From the NCBI RefSeq assembly GCF_001761485.1, contig NC_090773.1:2914001-2978000 (forward strand): DNA of 64,000 bases. Direction: 5' to 3'. The notes beneath the pieces were generated by a model. That model did no database searches and was not told the origin of the DNA. It was given only the letters and a program-made list of their open reading frames with translations. Both the position numbers and the translations under genes were made by a program. How positions within the stretch are numbered: the stretch's first letter is position 1; each line of letters opens with the position of its first letter. The DNA comes from Yarrowia lipolytica (taxonomy: Eukaryota > Ascomycota > Dipodascomycetes > Dipodascales). Below are positions 42,998 to 50,147 of the stretch, piece by piece.

Positions 42998-43534
42998 CGA
43001 GCCAGCAGGAGCAAACAAGAAAGAACAAGAAAGCAATTGATTGGCTGTATGTTGTGAATCGGTGTTTTACCATTGGTCTGCTTGCTTTTCTCTACCGCTT
43101 GAGAGGTACCTTGGAGGAAATAGTTACTGGATAATGTACTTCAAGAAGAGACCCCCCAACAATATACAGCATATAATAAAAGAGTATTAACATCGTATGG
43201 CTGTAGATGAGATGATCAGATGAGGACTTGGTTAGAGTGACATTGAATACTTAGCTGATGCACATGTGTATAGACCAGTTGCTCCAATGTCTCTATACCA
43301 AGGCTCCTTGGCTATTCTGGAACCGAACCAATACTAACAAACGTACAAGTAAAATGACTTATAAGTCTCTATATTACTTTAGATGTTTGTTCAACTTAAC
43401 ACCAGAAGAACCGTAGGTGTAAGCTCTCGTGGCACCTGGATTAATCAAACTACTCCTGTAAAATTCCGTCAAATACACATTCACTTCAATCAATGACCAT
43501 CAGTTGACTACCGCCTAGACTTTTTCTCTCTTCC
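42998..43534. other. Intergenic region downstream of BUR1
   Basis: This is an AT-rich stretch between the convergent BUR1 gene and the 30-codon zinc-finger ORF. I see nothing else in it. Confidence 0.5.
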
Positions 43535-43627
43535 TCAGCTTTCCAAACAGTTTTTGAGATGGGCTTCGAACTGAGCGCTTGTGAAGAGCTCTCCGCAGAT
43601 TGGACATTGTAGTTGCTGTTCGTCCAT
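43535..43627 (-). CDS. Candidate 30-aa UBZ4-type zinc-finger microprotein
   Basis: The ORF has 30 codons starting MDEQQLQCPICG. Cys8, Cys11, His23 and Cys27 give C-x2-C-x11-H-x3-C, exactly the spacing of Rad18-type UBZ4 fingers, which bind ubiquitin. The finger fills the whole ORF. A TATAAA (43684-43679, minus strand) lies 52 bp before the ATG, and the intervening leader has no obvious Yarrowia 3' splice site. Codons are gene-like. It could be a free-standing microprotein or, less likely, the last exon of an undetected gene. Function is unknown; ubiquitin binding is inferred from spacing only. Confidence 0.5.
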   Translation of the reverse strand: MDEQQLQCPICGELFTSAQFEAHLKNCLES

Positions 43628-43678
43628 GATTTTGGGCTGTTCTGTAGGTGTTGTAATGATTAAATGTCCCCCAGTTCG

Positions 43679-43684
43679 TTTATA
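43679..43684 (-). promoter_or_regulatory. TATA box for the zinc-finger ORF
   Basis: TATAAA on the minus strand, 52 bp before the 30-codon ORF. Confidence 0.4.
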
Positions 43685-44653
43685 AACTGGCCAAAATATC
43701 GACAGCCTCAAATGTCACACTTGTCCACAAACTCCAGAATCGAACAACCAGCAAAAAAAAACATACAGAGTTTCTCATGAGCTGGAGAGTGTGTGCCTCT
43801 TGACTGCACGCTGGAATGGATCACTCGTTCTGTGGAGGGAATTTGGGATAATATTGGCACTATTTGAATACCGGAGCTCTCATAGTAATATCCTGATATT
43901 ATCTGCTTATACATCGAAGAAATAGCCGAGTCGTGGCCTGGCTTTCCATGTCCGTCGTGTGTCTGGCGTATGAACCCGACCCCACATTTGGGGCTGACTG
44001 ACGTAGGAAATTGGTGTTGGTGTTGTACAGTAGATGAGACAAAATTGATATTGATTTTGAATAATAGTCAAAGGTGCCAGATATTCTATCAGGTTTCCGT
44101 ACGCTCAATTGGTTTTGATTCACGTTTTGGATTCTCTCGCTTGGTTGTGCTGAGTGGAATGTAGAAGACCGATGTTTTCCTCACACATTCCTGACTGGTC
44201 CAAAAATGATCAACTCGTATCGAACTTGAGCCTGTATACATTCTCCACCATATCTCCTTGTATGTACGATACTTCTCGTATGTCAGACAGTACATAGTGT
44301 ACGTACTGTACCTTTTTTTAATTTTTATAATACTGTACCATTATACATCGTCAGCCCCAACTTCACCTCAACTAATTCCATGAAGTCCGCTGATTTTCCA
44401 ACTAAACACACAGACCATGCGCAGCAGCTCCTGAATCAGACTCACACAACTGGATCTCTCAAAACACAAGAGAGAAATAATAACTATATCATCAATAGCC
44501 CACCAAATGGACCCCTTCCATATTTTCCTTCCACCTCTGCTCCAACCCCAACACGGATACAAAACTGAATCTATCTATCACATCAGTTGACCCATACACC
44601 TTGGAGATATCACATCAGGAAATGTCGATATGGGGCATTGAATCGTACACTAA

Positions 44654-44659
44654 TATAAG
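44654..44659 (+). promoter_or_regulatory. TATA box of tiny gene 1
   Basis: TATAAG lies 58-63 bp upstream of the ATG at 44717. Confidence 0.5.
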
Positions 44660-44716
44660 TCCCTCATCATTATCTCCGTATCAGACACAAACACCATCAT
44701 TACTCTCTGGACTATT

Positions 44717-44881
44717 ATGAGTTGGGGACACGAACACGATATTTTTGTTGCCAGCTACGTGGAGCGACATCAGAACGAAGACATCCAAAAGTCCGTTTCT
44801 TACCTGTTTGTTTATTTCAAGGGTCAATTTGACTATGAGGTCATCTACGACAAGGTCTTATGGTGGAAGGGTCCCATTTAG
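44717..44881 (+). CDS. Tiny W-K-G family protein, copy 1
   Basis: The predicted protein has 54 aa, too short for common ORF cutoffs. Key residues: Trp3, the block EHDIFVASYVE (6-16), the centre LFVYFKGQFD (30-39) and the end KVLWWKGPI (46-54). It shares this order of features with copies 2 and 3 downstream on the same strand. Codon use is gene-like, no signal peptide or membrane segment is seen, and the predicted structure is mixed helical. A TATA box lies 63 bp upstream. No known family is recognised. Conservation of spacing among three divergent copies is the main evidence that it is translated. Confidence 0.65.
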   Translation: MSWGHEHDIFVASYVERHQNEDIQKSVSYLFVYFKGQFDYEVIYDKVLWWKGPI

Positions 44882-45427
44882 CGGAGCACTATCGACGTAT
44901 TGAATATGTTTTTGGCTGTATTTGCACGTAGATGAATCACTGAACCGTAGAGGTATCGGCCGTGTGTTGGACTTGCAACCTATCGCGAGATCACAATAGA
45001 ACACAATATTACAGTATGTACTAAATTTTTACATTCAACATTTATGTATACTTCTGAAAGTATTTATTAAATATATAACCAAGTTTCCACACAAGCCTCA
45101 TCCTTGCCTCGCCAGCACAGCTGTTACACTATTGTGGACATAATTTGGGGAGACAGATGGTGGGGGCATTATTTGACCTGTTATCAGTTCATTCCACGGT
45201 CTATGAGGAGAAAACATTGTCGCACATTCAGTGCAAGAGACCCGTTTTGCATCATTGTTCTAGATCATACTCGTCACATATCCTTAACGAGAGCAAACGA
45301 AACGATAGTGTATTGTACAAACATGGGGCCAAAAATTCAGTATATAATATATACTGTACGTAAATACGAGTTACGAGTGGCACAGATTCATTGTATTTCA
45401 GCTACGACTACGATACCACGCTTGGCA
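44882..45427. other. Spacer between tiny genes 1 and 2
   Basis: AT-rich. It holds the TATA element of copy 2 (45341-45353) and TACAGTATGTACT near 45012-45024. An in-frame ATG at 45323 lies upstream of that TATA box and is probably not the start. Confidence 0.5.
45341..45353 (+). promoter_or_regulatory. TATA box of tiny gene 2
   Basis: TATATAATATATA lies 75-87 bp upstream of the ATG at 45428. Confidence 0.5.
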
Positions 45428-45604
45428 ATGAAGTGGGAAAACGAACACGACGAATTTGTGGCGAGATACGTGGAACAGAATCCGGACGACCATGTCGATT
45501 TGTCTGCATTCTTTCTCTTTGGCTACTTCAAGGGTCGGTTTGACATTGACTTTATCAAGAGGAAAATCAAGATATGGAGGGGTGAGATTGATCCTTTGGA
45601 TTAA
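45428..45604 (+). CDS. Tiny W-K-G family protein, copy 2
   Basis: The predicted protein has 58 aa: Trp3, EHDEFVARYVE (6-16), LFGYFKGRFD (30-39) and KIKIWRGEI (46-54), plus a four-residue tail (DPLD). It is closest to copy 1: EHDxFVAxYVE and LFxYFKGxFD are identical apart from the marked positions. The frame is open upstream to an ATG at 45323, which would add 35 residues, but the TATA box at 45341 and the paralogue starts favour 45428. Function is unknown. Acidic N-terminal and basic C-terminal halves are visible. Confidence 0.65.
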   Translation: MKWENEHDEFVARYVEQNPDDHVDLSAFFLFGYFKGRFDIDFIKRKIKIWRGEIDPLD

Positions 45605-46355
45605 TATGCGTCTGTAATGAAAGTAATGTCAGAAACGTCTGTTACTATAGTGTGAAGTATTTCTAGATAGCTACTTGTAGGTTCTTCAGCCTCATTAACC
45701 AAACGATTCTAAGTCTTACCTTTCGTTTTTTTACGGTACAATTTGTCAAGTCTATCAAGTAGCTATCGGGGTTGGTTCAGGTTGGAAAATGGCTCTATAA
45801 GTAGCACATCGTCTGCATACAACAAGTAATGTACTCACGACTACTGTAGACAGACCAAGATTTCGAGACTGCAAAGACCCAAAGATAAACGATACTCCTG
45901 CCTTTATTACAGTGCCAGAATTCCATCAGTAGCTTTGCCGATCTCCTCACAATGACTATCGCAAATGAACATGCATCCTGCTTGTAACCACATTCCAACA
46001 TCTACACTGCTTGGATCCAGACTGTACACATAAGGACTTTGCGACCCCGCAGACCCTGAAGATGTATCTGTAGCAGCACGGTGACATATTATTGAGCTGC
46101 GTGTCCCATGGTTGTCTAAGTATGAGTCTCTCTTTGTTCGAAGAGAGCTATTAGTGGGACCTACTGCAAGCCCCATCCCCAGCCCCATATCACCCCAGAC
46201 AGCAGATGATATTATTTGCGATGCTGAATTTGGAGAGATTGAATTTGAATATACTTGGGGCCAACAGCTTTATATATAGTCGCCAAAATTCGTACCTTGT
46301 ATCCTATATCCCGTCACAAACACACTCGCTACTACCACTTTCGCAACTCGCCATC
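45605..46355. other. Spacer between tiny genes 2 and 3
   Basis: It contains the TATA element of copy 3 (46271-46278). A minus-strand 93-codon frame (45907-46188) has a true ATG but no recognised domain and is not called. Confidence 0.45.
46271..46278 (+). promoter_or_regulatory. TATA box of tiny gene 3
   Basis: TATATATA lies 78-85 bp upstream of the ATG at 46356. Confidence 0.5.
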
Positions 46356-46520
46356 ATGGACTCCTGGGGACTGAAACAAGACCAAATTGTGGTGCGCTAC
46401 ATCGAGGCCCACATGACCGAGCCGCCCGAGTCGACGGCCAGATCGCTGATGCCAGTGCTTCCCGAATTCGACTTTTCCTTCGTTCTCAAGAGAGTCAAGT
46501 ACTGGAAGGGTATTCCCTAG
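46356..46520 (+). CDS. Tiny W-K-G family protein, copy 3
   Basis: The predicted protein has 54 aa and is the most diverged copy. It keeps Trp4, the QDQIVVRYIE block (8-17), EFDFSFVLKRV (37-47) and the end YWKGIP (49-54). The FKG centre of copies 1 and 2 is replaced by LPEFDF. Codons end mainly in C or G, as in highly expressed genes here, which supports translation more strongly than for the other two copies. Its leader ends in CATCATGG. Function is unknown. Confidence 0.65.
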   Translation: MDSWGLKQDQIVVRYIEAHMTEPPESTARSLMPVLPEFDFSFVLKRVKYWKGIP

Positions 46521-47237
46521 AATCCGGTTAACCTCTCCGCGAAACCCCACATCTACATTGTGTCCCAAAGTTCCATAATTATATGCATGTCGTATTTCGT
46601 GCGTCGCTCATGTAGTCCTGCAGGTTCGATGCGGTCAGACTTCGAAGTACGATTGTACAAAACAGAAAGATTACGACTAATTGTAGAATGCAAATCAGCT
46701 TCTGGATTAGATATCTTGTACATAGAAGCGGTTTGAACCCATAGGCGATCTCCGTAGTACGGTATGAAGACTCCTTTACAGTCACTGAGTGAATATACTG
46801 GAGCATTTCGGAGTAGCCCTGTTGAAAGATCCTATACCAATTCATCGCCTGATATTTGGCAATTGTGGTGCCTTAAACTACAAGAAAACATGATATCAAT
46901 ATGTGAGATTTTTTGAGAGGTTCTTTGGATTGGTGATATATATACATGGAAGTGATACAATTGGAAATATATGGTGCTGTCGGTCTCTTTCATTTCAATT
47001 GTCTGAGCCTGATTTATAAAAGCAGCACTATTCTGAAGAGTATTGGTTTCAAGATTATTAGGAAAATGGACTAACACGGTCGTTCTGGTCTCAAAACACA
47101 ACTTTCCCTGACGTCTGGACGCTCAGGCTACATTTTATGAGTATCAGGTTGGATATAAATCTAACCATCAGTCAACTGGAGTCCTGCCAATCGCAAAAAA
47201 ATGATATATTGAAAGGAGAAGCTAAAGAATTGAAAAT
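46521..47237. other. Intergenic region before the aspartic protease 3' end
   Basis: AT-rich DNA with only the doubtful membrane frame listed separately. I see nothing else. Confidence 0.45.
46579..46845 (-). CDS. Hypothetical small membrane protein, doubtful
   Basis: An 88-codon frame with a true ATG (MNWYRIFQQGY). It contains one strong hydrophobic segment, LICILQLVVIFLFCTIVL, at about residues 50-67. Codon use is AT-rich and unlike neighbouring genes, and no homologue is recognised, so it may be a chance frame. Confidence 0.2.
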   Translation of the reverse strand: MNWYRIFQQGYSEMLQYIHSVTVKESSYRTTEIAYGFKPLLCTRYLIQKLICILQLVVIFLFCTIVLRSLTASNLQDYMSDARNTTCI

Positions 47238-48605
47238 CTAGCAGAAAATACCAAAGAGATCACAGAAGTCGAAAGGATCTTCGGGCTGGGAAGACTCATC
47301 GGGCTGAGCCGACTCCTCAGGCTGAGCAGATTCCTTGGGCTGGGAGGTAGTAACGATGGCGAGAGTGGATCTCTGAACAGTGGAGGAAGCCGCCGAAGAG
47401 GTAGTGGTCGACGAGACAACAGAACTAGGAAGAGGCTTACCAGCTAACCAATCCTCGTAATTGACAGTTCCGGGGATATCTCCTGTGATCTCAACCACGT
47501 CAGACTCGTCGGTGAACTTGGCCTTGCCAATAGTGATGGTGTCTCTGTGATTATCGTAGATAACCAAAGCCTGGGAGATGACAGGAGGACCGTTAAGCAG
47601 AATATCAGTATCGTCACTAACAGGTTTGATGCCACCAATCCAGCAGTCTCCATGGGGAGAAGGCAGCATGTAGGGTTTGAGATCAATGTCGATATCGGTG
47701 TATCCAAAGTTGAGAGTAACAACGGGGTTAGTATCACACTTGCACTTGAAGTAACCAGGAGCTTCGTAGACGCCATTACCGCCGTAGGCCTCGGACAGAG
47801 CCTTGATAGTTCCATTAGGTAGGGTAAGATTGATTCCTCCAGTGTCAAGGACAATCTGATAGTCTCGGGTGGTCTTGACCCGCTTTCCCTCAATGGAAAT
47901 ACCGCCCAGAGGCATGGCATAACCGTTATGATGATCGCACTTGATGGTCGTCAGAGGTCCCTGGTACTTGGCTCGATCATAACCTCCATAGTAGACGTTG
48001 TTTACGGTGCCTTTGCTGGACGGTTTATTCCAAAGAATGGGTTTCTCGGCGTTGAGAGAGTAGACAGCTCGTGAGATCTTTCCTGAGTCGGCCAGACCTT
48101 GAACAAATGACTGTCTAGGATCATCAGTTCCTGACTGGCCAAAGATGCCAATTTCAAACCACATGTACGGATCTCCCTTGGAAACCCAGGTCTCGAAGTC
48201 TGTGAGGGTCTGGCCGGCGTAGGAGACGGTTTCATTTCCCCAGTTGCCGATACCGCCCCAGTTGTTGCTCTCACTGAGGTAGTGCCAGGTGGACGACTTG
48301 GATACATTGAAGCTGCCTTGGCAATGACCCTGCAGGCACTGAGTGGAGTTGGAGCCATGGACCCATAGCAGGGGAGATCCGGTGTCAAAGACGGCCTTGA
48401 CCACTTGCGGGGGAGTTCCAATCTCGAGCTCCGTCTCGTAATACAATCTACCCATCTGCGGGGTAGCATGGTAAATGTCTCGTTTGGCTAGATAAGCAGC
48501 GACCTGGGGAGACTCGGAGATTGACCGGGCAGTGAGGGGGGCGTGTACAACACCTGCGGAGGCCACAGATGCCACAGAAAGGAGTAGGATGTTGCTAAGG
48601 AGCAT
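47238..48605 (-). CDS. Secreted aspartic protease, pepsin (A1) family
   Basis: The predicted protein has 455 aa. It has a signal peptide (residues 1-17), a short propeptide and a Kex2-type KR at 41-42, after which the mature enzyme would begin. The first catalytic motif is FDTGSPLLWV (Asp74). The second is LDTGG (Asp254), where family members usually have Ser or Thr in place of the last Gly. Several N-x-S/T glycosylation sites are present (e.g. NVS, NET, NLT). The tail (about 395-455) is Ser/Thr rich, then has SAQPEE-type repeats and ends in CDLFGIFC, with no clear GPI signal. It is related to yapsins and secreted acid proteases; the exact orthologue is uncertain. A TATA box lies 40 bp upstream. 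Confidence 0.9.
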   Translation of the reverse strand: MLLSNILLLSVASVASAGVVHAPLTARSISESPQVAAYLAKRDIYHATPQMGRLYYETELEIGTPPQVVKAVFDTGSPLLWVHGSNSTQCLQGHCQGSFNVSKSSTWHYLSESNNWGGIGNWGNETVSYAGQTLTDFETWVSKGDPYMWFEIGIFGQSGTDDPRQSFVQGLADSGKISRAVYSLNAEKPILWNKPSSKGTVNNVYYGGYDRAKYQGPLTTIKCDHHNGYAMPLGGISIEGKRVKTTRDYQIVLDTGGINLTLPNGTIKALSEAYGGNGVYEAPGYFKCKCDTNPVVTLNFGYTDIDIDLKPYMLPSPHGDCWIGGIKPVSDDTDILLNGPPVISQALVIYDNHRDTITIGKAKFTDESDVVEITGDIPGTVNYEDWLAGKPLPSSVVSSTTTSSAASSTVQRSTLAIVTTSQPKESAQPEESAQPDESSQPEDPFDFCDLFGIFC

Positions 48606-48644
48606 GTTGGTGACTTGCAGTCCCCATACTGAGGGGCTTCCTGT

Positions 48645-48652
48645 TATTTATA
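48645..48652 (-). promoter_or_regulatory. TATA box of the aspartic protease
   Basis: TATAAATA on the minus strand, 40-47 bp before the ATG at 48605. Confidence 0.6.
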
Positions 48653-49761
48653 CACCGGACGAGAGCTTATAAAGCTCAGAGAAAACAAAGCCCCGAGGTG
48701 ATGAAACTCAGGGATAGCCTTCAATTGGTGCAGCAAGTAACTCCAATGTAGAATCATGGTGCGATGATTGACATGAGTGGAGTCTGGAGAGAGATCCATG
48801 TTGGTCACACTGTGTCGCTCAGATGTAGGCTGGTTTGTTGAGAGTGTGTCTGGTGAGTCAATGTTGATGTGTGGGCATTTCAGGATGGTCTCGGCAGCGT
48901 AGACGGCACAACCTGGAGGCTCTAAGCTCCATTGACCCACAATATCATCATCTATACGTGCGAACTTTCGCTCGCAGGACAATGCGCGCACCGGCGGTTA
49001 ATCTGCACGGGTCCAAAGATCAGCGTTGCGGGATGCTGGCAAGAAGTTGGGGAGATGTCTGAACAGATCGCGTCGCCGACACTGGGTGTGAGACAATGCG
49101 ATCCAGACATTGTGGATGTGATTGAGCTGGATGTGGCTGTTTTTTTGGCAGTTCTTTCGCCTCACCGCGCTTAGAAGAACCTTCTCCAACGAGCCGTTCA
49201 GTCTGTACAGTACAAGGTAAGATTCAAGATCGTCGAGTTTATTGTGGGACCCGCTAGAAGCAGTGGTGTGTATTGTAGTGTGTGAGTATGTTGATACTGG
49301 ACCAAGTTGTAGGGCGCAATAAAGACGTCAAGGATTCAGACCCGGGTTAGAGGTGAGACGACAACGTCAGTGGTCTTCACGCCAGTCTTGCAGGCACATG
49401 GCGTTTAGTTGCTAATGTTACCCTGAGAGTTAGCCTCAGAGCCAAACAGAACCTTTGAGTCAGTCACCCTAGAAATGCCGTTTTCAGGTGGGGATCCTGA
49501 CTCACCACAAGTTTTTCATTGCAATTTGTCTCTCGTATTCTGTTGGTGCCAGGCGAGGCAATATGGCCTGTGTCATTCATCTGGTATCGTATCCGGTATC
49601 AGTTAGAAGACAGTACAGGTTGTTTTTTTTTCTGCATATACATTCAGGTACTGTACTGTAATTGCGTATGTACTATCGCGGATCATAAACTAATTATGTT
49701 ATACTGAAGTCAAGGTGGAGGACAACGTTTTGAGATAACTATTTTTTTGTTCAGATAGTCA

Positions 49762-49917
49762 ATGTTGGGTTATCCACTCGAGCTGCACCATTGCTACATG
49801 TTCTTGAAGTCTGATATCGGCAAGTCAGACGAGTTTCTGAGGTTCAAGGAGCCCCCAGTCGTGCTCCAGTGCGTGACCAGTCTTCTTGAGCTCGATATCC
49901 CGATCCCAATGATATAG
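49762..49917 (+). CDS. Hypothetical 51-aa protein
   Basis: A 51-codon ORF (MLGYPLELHHCYMF...) with strongly gene-like codons: frequent AAG, GAG, CTC, ATC and GAC, unlike the AT-rich surroundings. No membrane segment or motif is recognised, and it is not related to the W-K-G family. It could be a small gene or the last exon of a larger one; no convincing upstream splice site was found. Confidence 0.3.
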   Translation: MLGYPLELHHCYMFLKSDIGKSDEFLRFKEPPVVLQCVTSLLELDIPIPMI

Positions 49918-50147
49918 AACATCTCTTACCATATCCAGTAATATATCTGAGTAACTCTTCATTAAACTATAAAAAATAGTAGAGTCTTTTGTGGGCTACC
50001 ATGCAGTACAATACCGATTATTGATGCTGTGTGGAGGAGCTTGAGCACTGTACATTTAAAATGTACCCTCTTGTCATACAGTGAAATTTGGTATTTATTC
50101 TCTAACCATGGTCACCCTGGAGTTCACTTGGAGAGTTGGCCGTTCAC

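Larger units (their letters stand above)
43628..44716. other. Divergent intergenic region
   Basis: This lies between the zinc-finger ORF (minus) and tiny gene 1 (plus). It has GTGTACGTACTGTACC near 44298-44313 and a second TACTGTAC nearby. Several short frames (43708-44295, minus) show no domain. Confidence 0.45.
48606..50147. other. Intergenic region
   Basis: This lies between the protease promoter and the TEL2 3' end. Apart from a possible 51-aa ORF (49762-49917) it holds GTACTGTACTGTA near 49648-49660 and T tracts. Confidence 0.45.

Noticed and set aside
44368-44562. Minus-strand frame containing IWKG, resembling the tiny-gene ending
   Set aside because: The rest of the family layout is absent, so the short match is likely chance.
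45907-46188. 93-codon minus-strand frame with a true ATG
   Set aside because: No domain, composition is not gene-like, and it lies in the promoter of tiny gene 3.
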